Assembly: GCF_004212635.1 (NCBI RefSeq)
Contig: NZ_PSRT01000037.1
Coordinates: forward strand, 1-63,751
DNA from: Bradyrhizobium genosp. SA-3
Lineage (GTDB): Bacteria > Pseudomonadota > Alphaproteobacteria > Rhizobiales > Xanthobacteraceae
Direction of reading: 5' to 3'
DNA length: 63,751 nucleotides
Numbering within the stretch: the first letter of the stretch is position 1; every line of letters starts with the position of its first letter. The translations under genes were made by a program, and so were the position numbers. The notes below the pieces were generated by a model. That model ran no database searches and was not told where the DNA came from. It saw only the letters and a list, made by a program, of their open reading frames with translations. Shown in pieces: positions 34,605-43,239 of this stretch.

Positions 34605-35729
34605 ATGGACATGGTCACGCGCGCTGACAGTGCGGATGCCGACCCAGCGAGCCGAGCTGCTCCGGTGAACTCACACAACGAGTGGGACCCGCTAGAGGAA
34701 GTGATAGTCGGACGGCTCGAGGGCGCGGTAATCCCCTCCGACCATCCGGTTGTCACCTGCAACATTCCGGGCATGGCTGCGCGGGCCCAGTCGCTGTTCG
34801 CAGGCTTCCATTACCCAAAGATCATGATTGAACCCGCGCAGCGCGAGCTTGACGATTTTGTCGCTCTGCTACAATCGCTGGGCATCGTCGTAAAGCGGCC
34901 GGAAGCGGTCGACCACAAGAAGCGCTTCGGCACGCCGGAATGGTCCTCGCAGGGCTTCTGCAATTCCTGTCCGCGCGACAGCATGCTTGTGATTGGCGGG
35001 GAGATCATTGAAACGCCGATGGTTTGGCCATGTCGCTACTTCGAAACGCACTCCTATCGTCCGATCCTGAAGGACTATTTCCGACGTGGCGCGCGCTGGA
35101 CTGCCGCGCCCAGGCCGCAGCTGACGAACGAGCTGTTCGATCCAGAGTTTCACGTGCCGGGGAAAGGCGAGCCGATTTCATACATACTCACCGAATTTGA
35201 ACCGGTCTTTGACGCCGCCGATTTCTTTCGCTGCGGGCGCGACCTGTTCGTGACCCGCAGCAACGTAACCAATGCGTCCGGTATTGAATGGCTGCGCCGG
35301 CATCTTGGCGACGGTTATCGCATTCATGAAATCAAGAGCCGCTGTCCCAGTCCGATGCACATCGATACCACCATTTTGCCGCTTGGCCCCGGCAAGATTC
35401 TTATCAATCCCGAATACATCGACGCCGACCATCTTCCGGCCATCTTGAAAAAATGGGACATCCTCGTGGCCCCGGAGCCCGAGCCGATAACCGATCCTAT
35501 GCTCAGGATTACCTCGTTATGTGGGAAATGGCTCAACATGAACGTGTTGATGGTGGACGAGAAGCGAGTCATCGCTGATCCGCATCATACCGCAACGATG
35601 CGTGCGTTGGAGAATTGGGGATTCGAGCCCATTCCCTGCGAGTTCTTGCACTATGCCGCATTTGGCGGAGCCTTCCATTGCGCCACCCTCGACATCCGGC
35701 GGTGCGGCACGTTGCAAAACTATTTTTGA
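34605..35729 (+). CDS. Amidinotransferase (L-arginine:glycine amidinotransferase family)
   Basis: The product has 374 residues. It opens with NSHNEWDPLEEVIVG (22-36), the family hallmark. The catalytic set is present: aspartate in FDAADFFRCGRD (202-213), H252 in PMHIDTT and nucleophile C359 in GGAFHCATLD. The family moves the amidino group of arginine to an amine: glycine (making guanidinoacetate), inosamine phosphate (streptomycin) or toxin precursors. No other biosynthesis gene is adjacent, so the acceptor is unknown. A decayed guanidinium exporter gene lies 40 bp downstream on the opposite strand. Codon use is slightly less GC-biased than in the flanking catabolic genes, hinting at transfer. 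Confidence 0.92.
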   Translation: MDMVTRADSADADPASRAAPVNSHNEWDPLEEVIVGRLEGAVIPSDHPVVTCNIPGMAARAQSLFAGFHYPKIMIEPAQRELDDFVALLQSLGIVVKRPEAVDHKKRFGTPEWSSQGFCNSCPRDSMLVIGGEIIETPMVWPCRYFETHSYRPILKDYFRRGARWTAAPRPQLTNELFDPEFHVPGKGEPISYILTEFEPVFDAADFFRCGRDLFVTRSNVTNASGIEWLRRHLGDGYRIHEIKSRCPSPMHIDTTILPLGPGKILINPEYIDADHLPAILKKWDILVAPEPEPITDPMLRITSLCGKWLNMNVLMVDEKRVIADPHHTATMRALENWGFEPIPCEFLHYAAFGGAFHCATLDIRRCGTLQNYF

Positions 35730-35768
35730 GCGCCGACCGTCCCTCAGGTCCCGATCGCGCCCGCATGG

Positions 35769-36016
35769 TCAAGAGGTGATTTTCAGTCCGATGATGCCCA
35801 GGAGAATGAACCCGATATGAGCGAGCCTAAATAACATTGCGGGCGCCGTACCCACCGGAAGCGACTTAAGGGCGAGCCCAAGGAGTCCAATACTGGCCGC
35901 CATCGCGACACTGTGCCGATTGTTGGCAAGAAGCGCGAGAAGCCTTCCGTGTATTTGAGGCCGATTGCCCAGGCGATTTCGCACAGCCCAGCAGCGAGCA
36001 GGATGAGCCAAGCCAT
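35769..36016 (-). pseudogene. Decayed small multidrug resistance protein, guanidinium exporter Gdx/SugE type
   Basis: From the ATG at 36016 the frame reads MAWLILLAAGLCEIAWAIGL then KYTEGFSRFLPTIGT, a near-textbook SugE/Gdx N terminus including the essential glutamate E13. A frameshift near 35905 then moves the signal into the neighbouring frame (MAASIGLLGLALKSLPVGTA). The segment for the third helix is missing (about 25 codons), and the end IGFILLGIIGLKITS resumes before the stop at 35769. One frameshift plus an internal deletion make it non-functional. It is convergent with the amidinotransferase gene, whose product class makes or uses guanidino compounds. Confidence 0.85.
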
Positions 36017-36539
36017 GAGGTAGCCCCCAATATGTTTGAACCCCGTGGCAATGTCTCTCTAAGGTAGGCTCCAAGATCAAGCCTATGGCGTTGCGACAGC
36101 AAACTCCCGTTTAGAAAAAAGGCCTTGAAAACGACCGCAAAACGCTTTGCCTCGGGATCAGTTCGGCCAGTGCGCTCGAACAGTAAAATCGGGACTAGGG
36201 CCGCGCACTCACCATGTCCGGTTGACTACCAGAGGCGGCGGAAAACCGCGCATTCACGCATGCGTTGATGGAACCGGAGTTCAGCTCGCGTTGTCGGGTC
36301 GGGATCGTCACAGCAATATGGTTATAGAGAGGCCATGTATACGTGAGTATAGTCGTCACGAGGCATAATCCTGATCGATCATTGGCCGCTGCGAGGCCAG
36401 GTTCGACCGCCGTGCATCGTTAGCGATCGCCGGCGCTATTTGCGACTCTGGGGACGAGAGACAGGCCCGCAACCCGGCGCCCGCAACCCGTTACGAGAAA
36501 TGCGTCGATTGATCCATCGCTCGTGAGCAAGAGGTGATT
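36017..36539. other. Intergenic region between gdx remnant and histidine kinase
   Basis: There is no supported gene in 523 bp. On the minus strand, just upstream of the gdx remnant, TAGGCT/AGCCTA can form a 6-bp hairpin (36069-36089), but the conserved loops of known guanidine riboswitches were not seen. TATAC-GTGA-GTATA (36338-36351) is a small inverted repeat upstream of the kinase gene that could be part of its promoter. Confidence 0.4.
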
Positions 36540-38075
36540 ATGCAACTTCCGATTCAAGTGCCGTCGGTCGCGCTCGATTCGAATGAGCGCAAGCGCCCCG
36601 AGGAGGCGCTGCGCGAGAGCGAGGAGCGCTTTCGCACCTTGGTGCAATTCTCCTTTGACGTGTACTGGGAAACTGACGCGCAGCATCGCTTCATCTGCCA
36701 GGAGTTCGCTGAGACACTTCCCGAACCGCCGGTCTCCGAGATCGGCAGGACACGATGGGAGGTCCCCTATCTGGAGCCTAATGCAGAGGCCTGGCGCAAG
36801 CACCGGGAGATACTCGATGCCCGCCTCCCTTTTCGCGATTTCGAGCTCGCGCGGCCGACGCCGGACGGCGGCAAGCGCTATGTTTCCGTCTCTGGGCTGC
36901 CCATCTTTGACGAGACGGGGCACTTCATGGGCTACCGCGGTGTGGGGCGCCACATCACGGAGCGCAAGCGCGCCGAACAGGCGCTGATCGATAGCGAGGC
37001 CCGTTTCCGTACCCTCGTGGACCACGCGACCGATACGTTCATGCTCTACAGTGAAGACGGTCGCGTTCTCGATGTGAATCGAAATGCCTGCGAAAGCCTC
37101 GGCTACAGCCGGGACGAACTGGTTGGGGCAACTGCGTCCTTCTTCGAGCTGGAGATGGATGAAGCGACCTGGCGTATCAACCGCGAGCGCCTCAAGGCCG
37201 GCGGCATCGTTACGCTCGAGAGTCGCTATTGCCGAAAGGACGGCACTGTGTTTCCCGTCGAAGTCCGTATGCGGGAATTCTGCGAAGGCGGCCGGTCACG
37301 GATCATTTGTCTGAGCCGCGACGTCACCGAACGCAAGCGAACCGCCGAGACGCTCCGCGAGATGCAGGCTGAACTAACACGCGCCAATCGCGCGGCGGCA
37401 ATGGGCCAGGTCACGGCTTCGGTGACACACGAATTAAGCCAACCAATCACCGCGATGCTCTGCAACGCAGAAGCCGCACTGAACTGGCTAGGAACTCAAT
37501 CTCCGAATTTCGAAAAGGCACGGCAGGCGCTCGCATCCATTGTCGCAGAAGCCAAGCGAGGCAGCGAGATCATCGGTTGGATCCGTTCCCTGATCAAGAA
37601 AACTCCGGCGCCGAAGGAGAGCGTCGACGTCAATGGTGCAATCCTGGACGTGATCACCATAGTCCGGAGCGAGCTGCTCAAACATGATGTCTTGATCCAG
37701 ACCGACCTCGCTCCGGGCTTGCCGCTCGTGAAGGGCTATCGCGTCCAGCTGCAACAGGTTGTTCTCAATTTGATCCTCAACGCGATCGAGGCAATGAACT
37801 GCCTCGACGTCGCAGGACGGGAGCTGCGGATCAGCACGGCTGCGGATGCCTCAAGTCTCGTTGTTGTCGCCGTGCGGGATAACGGTCCCGGATTTGACGT
37901 GGCAATGGTTGACCGCCTGTTCGAGCCCTTCTACACCACCAAGCCGGACGGGACCGGCATGGGCTTGTCGATCTGCCAAACGATCATCGAGGCGCACGGA
38001 GGACGACTTTGGACCCGTGCGAATGAACCGCGGGGGGCCGTGTTTCAGTTTAGTCTGCCATCGGAACAGGCGTGA
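36540..38075 (+). CDS. PAS-PAS sensor histidine kinase
   Basis: The product has 511 residues. There are two PAS domains (about 25-145 and 150-275, each ending in a PAC-like YRGVGRHITERKR or LSRDVTERKR), then a HisKA domain with the phospho-acceptor in THELSQP near 300. An ATPase domain follows with NLILNAIEAMN (N box), DNGPGFD (G1) and GTGMGLSICQTIIEAHGG (G2). There is no transmembrane segment, so it is cytoplasmic. The ATG at 36540 follows GAGG 5 bp upstream. No response regulator is adjacent, making it an orphan kinase. Its resemblance to FixL-type PAS kinases is general; no haem-binding histidine motif was identified. Confidence 0.9.
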   Translation: MQLPIQVPSVALDSNERKRPEEALRESEERFRTLVQFSFDVYWETDAQHRFICQEFAETLPEPPVSEIGRTRWEVPYLEPNAEAWRKHREILDARLPFRDFELARPTPDGGKRYVSVSGLPIFDETGHFMGYRGVGRHITERKRAEQALIDSEARFRTLVDHATDTFMLYSEDGRVLDVNRNACESLGYSRDELVGATASFFELEMDEATWRINRERLKAGGIVTLESRYCRKDGTVFPVEVRMREFCEGGRSRIICLSRDVTERKRTAETLREMQAELTRANRAAAMGQVTASVTHELSQPITAMLCNAEAALNWLGTQSPNFEKARQALASIVAEAKRGSEIIGWIRSLIKKTPAPKESVDVNGAILDVITIVRSELLKHDVLIQTDLAPGLPLVKGYRVQLQQVVLNLILNAIEAMNCLDVAGRELRISTAADASSLVVVAVRDNGPGFDVAMVDRLFEPFYTTKPDGTGMGLSICQTIIEAHGGRLWTRANEPRGAVFQFSLPSEQA

Positions 38076-38371
38076 TCCACGTCGCTTTTCATGAGCGGGC
38101 GCTGCGCAGGCGGGAGCCGGCCTCAAACGCATCCTCGGCTACGGACGCGATAGTCCTTCGATCATACCGGCCGCAGCAGCGCAACGCGATCGGCGAGTTC
38201 GCTCGCTTGTCAGAGCGGGGAGTGTCGGCTGTCGGCGCGAAGCGAGCGTTCTGTTGGTCGCTGACTTCTCAGAAGGGCCACAACCCGACATAGAAGCTTG
38301 GGTTTGAATGAAAGAGACCGTCTCCCAACGCGGCGTCAGTTAAACGAGGAACGATGGCAAAGGCGACGAAC
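38076..38371. other. Intergenic region after the histidine kinase
   Basis: This region of 296 bp lies between convergent genes. I see no gene, strong hairpin or repeat in it. Confidence 0.4.
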
Positions 38372-38914
38372 CTAGGGAACACCCTTCGGCAGCTCCCGTT
38401 GCGCAATGACCCGTAAGGGTGGGAAGACGACGCAATCCACCACATCGAAAATCACTTCGATACGTCGGTCGAAGGACGTCGCGAAGGCAATGGCGTCCTT
38501 GGTCTTTGCATCGGCGATACGTGTGCCGAGTGTACAATGCGGGGTCCAGGCGCCTGGCCGATAATGTGGCCGACAATGGGCCGGGTCGATGGTGGCGCTG
38601 ATTGAAGCGTGCCACCTTCCAATGATCTCGTTTGCTTCGGGCTCAGCCCACAGTACAAGTGGTGAGCCTACGAACCACCTAATTCGTCTGAAGGCGATAG
38701 GCAATTGCACTCCGCCTGCGCTCGCGGACAGCATTGCTTTCCACGCCGTCTTCTCTTCAATTGCGGGTGAGTCATAGATCGCGAATGTCAGATGTGGTCG
38801 GTACGCCAAGGTACGCATCGACGGCTTGTCCTCAAAGGCGGCAACTTGGTCCCATAGCCGTTCGATTTCGTAAGCGGAAGCGTTATCGGCCCGAAGATTG
38901 ATTGCGAGTGCCAT
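38372..38914 (-). CDS. 2H phosphoesterase (2'-5' RNA ligase-like) family protein
   Basis: The 180-residue protein carries both signature H-x-T motifs of the 2H superfamily: PHLTFAIYD near 41 and PHCTLGTRI near 126. Members hydrolyse 2',3'-cyclic phosphates or act on cyclic or tRNA-derived nucleotides. The neighbours give no functional clue: a histidine kinase converges from one side and a DNA-ligase remnant diverges on the other. The precise substrate is unknown. Confidence 0.82.
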   Translation of the reverse strand: MALAINLRADNASAYEIERLWDQVAAFEDKPSMRTLAYRPHLTFAIYDSPAIEEKTAWKAMLSASAGGVQLPIAFRRIRWFVGSPLVLWAEPEANEIIGRWHASISATIDPAHCRPHYRPGAWTPHCTLGTRIADAKTKDAIAFATSFDRRIEVIFDVVDCVVFPPLRVIAQRELPKGVP

Positions 38915-38996
38915 CGAGCGCCCTGCTAGAGCTGGAAAAGTCCATCATCTTGATCGGCGCGCCGGAGGTCTGCAATGGGCGTCCTATCTTGGCGCC

Positions 38997-39287
38997 ATGC
39001 GCCGTACCTTCGAGTTTTATCTGCCGACCAAGGGCACCACGGTCCCATTCTGGCAGATGGTGGCGACGATCTACGCAAGCTGCCACTGCACCTGCGCAAG
39101 ACGACTCTAGAACGCCTGCTGGCCCCGCCGCCGGAATGGCCTCTTCGTCACCCCTTTGAGCGCGGAGATCGGTCAGAACCTTTTTTTGCGCCGCCTGCAA
39201 CCTCCAGGGATTGGTATCTCATCACCGCGAGGGCCCTTGTGTCGGCGGCCGCTGATTAAGGTCAAGAACGGGAAACATCCTGCGATG
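38997..39287 (+). pseudogene. Decayed ATP-dependent DNA ligase (LigD-type ligase domain)
   Basis: Pieces of a bradyrhizobial DNA ligase appear in order but in different frames. From the ATG at 38997, MRRTFEFYLPTKGTTVP is followed by loss of the nucleotidyl-transfer core. GGDDLRKLPLHLRKTTLERL comes next, at about 39064-39123. RNGLFVTP and FERG then follow in two frames, then EIGQNLF, then FCAACNLQGLVSHHREG in another, and finally IKVKNGKHPAM near 39255-39287. At least four frameshifts and one large deletion (including the catalytic lysine region) are implied. The gene is a remnant and no product is expected. It supports the view that 33-42 kb is a decaying accessory stretch. Confidence 0.8.
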
Positions 39288-39386
39288 GCCTGGAGTTTTG
39301 ATGCTGTGCTTACGTGCTTCGTCGCAAATTTAAGTTCCCCTGCAGTCGGGAAAAAGTGGTAAGTTTCACGGGCTGGGGACGCCTTC

Positions 39387-39770
39387 ATGGCAACCTATCG
39401 CGCATACCTCTTGGACAAGACCGGCCATGTGGCCAGCCGGATCGACCTGGAATGCGCCGACGATGAGGCAGCTAAAGAACGCGCGCAGTGCTTGCCGCAT
39501 GAGCATGGCGTGGAATTGTGGTTGCTAGATCGGCTAATCGCTGTTTTCGGACCAACCGCCCAGGCTGAGCACCCCATGGATGCCGCCGATAAGCTGGAAA
39601 AGCTTTTGACGGACGCCGAGGATTGCACGCTGCTCAGCAAGCTTGCCGCTGATCCCGCCAAGCGCGAACGTTTCGCTCGGCTAGCCAAAAGGTTTCGGCA
39701 GATGGCCAGAAAGTTGGACGCTGCGGTCAAGGCCAATCCCGATCCCGATGATTCCATAGCTCCGGGCTAG
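39387..39770 (+). CDS. Conserved small hypothetical protein
   Basis: The 127-residue protein opens with ATYRAYLLDKTGHVASRIDLEC, a stretch common in many small rhizobial proteins of about 70 residues. Those usually end near VELWLLDRLIAVF (about 40-52). The remaining 75 residues are a charged helical extension (KRFRQMARKLDAAVKANP). Function is unknown. It follows the DNA-ligase remnant by 99 bp. The N-terminal domain with an added helical tail may be a fusion of two small modules. Confidence 0.75.
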   Translation: MATYRAYLLDKTGHVASRIDLECADDEAAKERAQCLPHEHGVELWLLDRLIAVFGPTAQAEHPMDAADKLEKLLTDAEDCTLLSKLAADPAKRERFARLAKRFRQMARKLDAAVKANPDPDDSIAPG

Positions 39771-39925
39771 TGCCTGACGAGGCGGGTCGTCTGGCGGCCG
39801 GTCTCGTTTTTCGAGATAAATCTCCCCCGGTCCGTGGAGGTCCGCTTTGCCTCCCACTGCCACCGTGACGCCCACGGTCGACAGAGTCAGTGTTGGGGCC
39901 AAGAGCCGACGTTACCTTTCGCCGA

Positions 39926-40813
39926 TCAGGTTTCACACGTCTGAACGATTTGCCGGAGATGGCTCTGGCAGAAGTCTAAGTACGTCCGGACGATCGTGGA
40001 TGGGTGGCGGTGAGACGGATAGAGGAGGCAGATGGGCTGCTCTGGCAACGGATGCTGCGGCAGCAATTGCACTAAGCGGTTATTTCGGATGTACGTGGCC
40101 GCCAAGAAGGGTGGCAGCTCCGTCACCACGTCGCCACCGAGTGCGCGGCTGCGCAGGTGATGGTAGTCATTTGTGGACAGGACGGCCTTGGGCACGACCA
40201 AGTGCTCGCCCAATTCCCATCGAGCTGGAACATCGATGCTAGACGTCCACACTGCACACGGGAAGCGATGAAGTGCATCGGGCTGCGCCGGCATGCCGAA
40301 GCGCTCGAGCAGCTGTGGACTTGCCACGAGAATGTGCCGATAGGACAGAACGTGTCGCGCCACCATGGCCTCGTGAACGATCGCGCCGACACGAAGGGCG
40401 ACATCGATGCCGTCCTCGATCAGATCCACTCGACGTTCGGTCGTGTAGACGTGGACTTGGATGTCCGGGTAGCGGCGCTGGAAAGCGGCCAGCAGGTCCC
40501 ACCATGGCTCAAATGTCTGAGGCAGCGACAACCGTAAGCGTCCCTTTAGGCGCGCTTGGTCACTCACAACGGCCTGCTCGGCCTCCAGCAGCGCTTCGAT
40601 GCCGCGGCCGGCATGGTCGTACAGCCTCGTTCCGGCATCTGTAAGTTTCGCGCCTCGTGCCGAACGCTCCAGCAACTGCACCTTCAGTTGCTGTTCCAGC
40701 TCTCGTATTCGACGGCTCAAGGTCGGAAGGGGAATCCCGAGGCGGCTGGCCGCCGCTGAGAGACTGCCTGCCTGGACGACCGCAACAAACATTCGCGTGG
40801 CATTCAGATCCAT
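39926..40813 (-). CDS. LysR-family transcriptional regulator
   Basis: The product has 295 residues. The N-terminal winged helix-turn-helix is SLSAAASRLGIPLPTLSRRIRELEQQL (about 17-43), followed by a substrate-binding domain (90-290). The opening (DLNATRMFVAVVQAG) and LPQTFEPWWDLL fit the CrgA/DhaR-type subgroup. It is divergent from the DUF1254/DUF1214 gene at 40922, with 108 bp between the starts, and probably regulates it. Its inducer is unknown. Confidence 0.9.
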   Translation of the reverse strand: MDLNATRMFVAVVQAGSLSAAASRLGIPLPTLSRRIRELEQQLKVQLLERSARGAKLTDAGTRLYDHAGRGIEALLEAEQAVVSDQARLKGRLRLSLPQTFEPWWDLLAAFQRRYPDIQVHVYTTERRVDLIEDGIDVALRVGAIVHEAMVARHVLSYRHILVASPQLLERFGMPAQPDALHRFPCAVWTSSIDVPARWELGEHLVVPKAVLSTNDYHHLRSRALGGDVVTELPPFLAATYIRNNRLVQLLPQHPLPEQPICLLYPSHRHPSTIVRTYLDFCQSHLRQIVQTCET

Positions 40814-40921
40814 GCGACAAAGCCTACCAGAATTGAGAGGCTCGTTGTCAATAACGATAGTTCATTTTCGTATTTGGTTGGTCTACGTGGGCTCGCAAAA
40901 GGACCTCACTTGGAAAGACCC

Positions 40922-41959
40922 ATGACGAAGACCCAAACGAGCATCTTGGCAGCCATGTCATTAGCATTAGCGAGTTCGATAGCTTCCGCACAAACATCAA
41001 CGGCGCCAACTCAGACCGTCACGGTCGAGAACTACAATCGCGCCCAAACCGACGTGTATTTCGCCGACGTGGTCAAGAATGGCGGTTTCGGAAAATTCGG
41101 CCATGGCCGCGAGCTCGCTCAGCCCGTCAAGCAGGGGATTGTCCGTCCGAACCGCGATACGTTGTACTCTTTTGCGATATTCGACTTCGATGCCGCACCG
41201 GTGACGATTACGTTGCCGGATGGCGCCAAGCGCTTCATGGGGATGCAGGTCGTCAATGAGGATCAATACACCGCCGCGACGTACTATGGGGCCGGCACGC
41301 GCACCCTCACGCGAGAGATGGTCGGCACGCGCTATGCCATCGCCGTCATCCGTTTCCTCGTCGATTTCTCGAACAAGGAAGAGATCCAGCAAGTGCATGC
41401 CTTGCAGGATGCGATTAGGTCCAGTCAAGAGCGCCCCGGCACGTTCGAAGTCCCCAATTGGGATCAGGCAAGCCTCAGAAAGGTGAAAGCAGCGCTCTTG
41501 CAGCTTGGAACCGCGGTCTCCGACACGCGGCGCATGTTTGGCGCCAACGAGCGTCAAGTCGATCCGGTCAAGCACCTGATCGGAAGTGCAATGTTGTGGG
41601 GTGGCAATCCCGAAAAGGACGCGCTCTATCTTCCGATCATGCCAGCCCGCAACGACGGCAGCACCATCTACAAGCTCACGGTCAGGGACATCCCTGTTGA
41701 CGGTTTTTGGTCGCTCACCGTCTACGACGGCGAAGGATTTCTAGAGGCCAATCCAGCGAACGTCTATTCGGTGAACAGCATCACAGCGAAAAAAGCCCAG
41801 GACGGCTCGGTCACCATCCAGTTCGGTGGGTGCGACGGTGAAATTCCGAACTGCATCCCAATCACGAACGGCTGGAATTACACCGTGCGTATGTTTCGCC
41901 CGCGACCCGAAATCCTCGATGGCACATGGAAATTCCCTGAGGCGCAGCCTGTGAGTTGA
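40922..41959 (+). CDS. Secreted DUF1254/DUF1214-domain protein
   Basis: The product has 345 residues. A signal peptide (ILAAMSLALASSIASA, cleavage near 23) is followed by an N-terminal DUF1254-like part (VTVENYNRAQTDVYFADVVK; GIVRPNRDTLYSFAIFD) and the C-terminal DUF1214 barrel (VDGFWSLTVYDGEGFLE; GWNYTVRMFRPRPEILDG). The start at 40922 gives the signal peptide. These envelope proteins are widespread but of uncertain function. It is transcribed alone, divergent from a LysR regulator, and ends at a clear terminator hairpin. Confidence 0.85.
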   Translation: MTKTQTSILAAMSLALASSIASAQTSTAPTQTVTVENYNRAQTDVYFADVVKNGGFGKFGHGRELAQPVKQGIVRPNRDTLYSFAIFDFDAAPVTITLPDGAKRFMGMQVVNEDQYTAATYYGAGTRTLTREMVGTRYAIAVIRFLVDFSNKEEIQQVHALQDAIRSSQERPGTFEVPNWDQASLRKVKAALLQLGTAVSDTRRMFGANERQVDPVKHLIGSAMLWGGNPEKDALYLPIMPARNDGSTIYKLTVRDIPVDGFWSLTVYDGEGFLEANPANVYSVNSITAKKAQDGSVTIQFGGCDGEIPNCIPITNGWNYTVRMFRPRPEILDGTWKFPEAQPVS

Positions 41960-42525
41960 GCCCGCGCAGGCGCCTGCAGATGAGAAAGAAATTGCAGCTA
42001 CCCTCGGCCGCACGCTGCCCTCGTTGTGAGGGCAGCTTTGGTCATACCCGGAAGAACTCTGTTTGAGCAAATCAAGTCCGCATCATCCCGCATGAGCGGA
42101 CATGCCGGGTGAGCTGCTTGGGTCACACGCCTCACTGAATCAGCAACCGGAATGCGAGCTGCCATCGCATACAAGGCCACGGCCCATTTTTGATAAGATG
42201 CTTCGGCAGAGAGAGAGAGAGCGGCTGCGCCGTCGGTCTGTGGTTAGTTGCCTAGCTTACCCCAAAGATCGTCGGTGATGCGCTTAACGGTTACCCGAGA
42301 GATCCGAGAGTGGGTCGGTTGAAGACTATCGCAAGGCCATGCGATGATGACACTATGCCACTGTTTTGCCCGACGCGTCAACTTCATATTCGAAAAATCA
42401 GAAGCTATGGCGTCGGTCCGCTAAGCCATTGATATCGTGATCACGGGCTACTGTGCATGGGGTTGTTTTTCGACTTTTTGTGGTGCGGCCCCCCAGAGCT
42501 CCGCCGCGCCTGATCGCGGCCGTCG
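41960..42525. other. Intergenic region between two convergent blocks
   Basis: This 566-bp region has no supported gene. It holds the terminator at 42014-42040 and a short AG-dinucleotide run near 42211-42221. The rest shows no repeat or conserved-looking frame. Confidence 0.5.
42014..42040 (+). terminator. Hairpin terminator after the DUF1254/DUF1214 gene
   Basis: GCTGCCCTC (42014-42022) pairs perfectly with GAGGGCAGC (42028-42036) across a 5-base loop and is followed by TTTG. It lies 55 bp after the stop codon. The T-tract is short, so termination may be partial. Confidence 0.65.
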
Positions 42526-43239
42526 CTAATGTCCGCCGAGATAGGCCGTGATCAACCGGGGATCGTGGATGAGATCCTTGGCGGGTCCTGACTGCACGAT
42601 CTCTCCGGTCTCCAGAACGTAGCCGTAATCGGCCGTCTCCAGCGCGGCGCGCGCGTTCTGCTCGACCAGCAGGATCGACACGCCGAGATCGCGGAGCGAT
42701 GCGATGGTGCGGAAGATCTCGCGCACGATCAGGGGCGCAAGGCCGAGGCTCGGCTCGTCCAGCATGAGCAGCTTGGGCCTCGCCATCAGCGCGCGTCCGA
42801 GCGCGAGCATCTGGCGCTCGCCGCCGGAGAGCGTGCCGGCGGCCTGGCGCTGCCGCTCCTTCAGCCGGGGGAAGCGGTCATAGACCTCATCGAGCGTCTT
42901 CTGGACACCGGTGCGGTCGCGCAGGCTGTAGGAGCCCAGCAGGAGATTGTCGGCAACCGACATGTCGGAGAACAGCTCGCGCTTCTCGGGCACCAGGCAC
43001 AATCTGCGTTCGACGCGATCCTCGACCGACATCCTGCCGATGTCGCTGCCCTGAAAGACCATGCGGCCTCTCGAGGAGAGCAGTCCGATCGCGGCCATCA
43101 GCAGCGTGGTCTTGCCGGCGCCGTTCGGGCCGATGACGGTGACGATTTGCCCTTCCTCGACCGAGAGGGAGACGTTGCGGACCGCTTCGACATTGTCATA
43201 GCAGACCGTGACGTCCGACAGGGAAAACATCGAGCTCAC
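42526..43239 (-). CDS. livF: LivF-type ATP-binding protein of an HAAT ABC transporter
   Basis: The product has 237 residues. It has Walker A GPNGAGKTT (about 37-45), signature LSGGERQMLALGRAL near 138, Walker B LLMLDEPSLGLAP and the switch histidine position replaced by glutamine in VEQNARAAL, which is normal for LivF. It overlaps the LivM-LivG gene by 4 bp and ends the minus-strand operon livK-livH-livMG-livF. With the LivG domain it powers import of the ligand bound by the LivK-type proteins. Confidence 0.95.
   Translation of the reverse strand: MSSMFSLSDVTVCYDNVEAVRNVSLSVEEGQIVTVIGPNGAGKTTLLMAAIGLLSSRGRMVFQGSDIGRMSVEDRVERRLCLVPEKRELFSDMSVADNLLLGSYSLRDRTGVQKTLDEVYDRFPRLKERQRQAAGTLSGGERQMLALGRALMARPKLLMLDEPSLGLAPLIVREIFRTIASLRDLGVSILLVEQNARAALETADYGYVLETGEIVQSGPAKDLIHDPRLITAYLGGH

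Noticed and set aside
36017..36140. Possible guanidine riboswitch upstream of the gdx remnant
   Set aside because: A small hairpin exists, but I could not find the conserved ACGR loops of guanidine-II or the conserved core of guanidine-I or -III.
36147..36368. 73-codon ORF before the histidine kinase
   Set aside because: Arg/Gly/His-rich composition, no ribosome site and no conserved-looking pattern.
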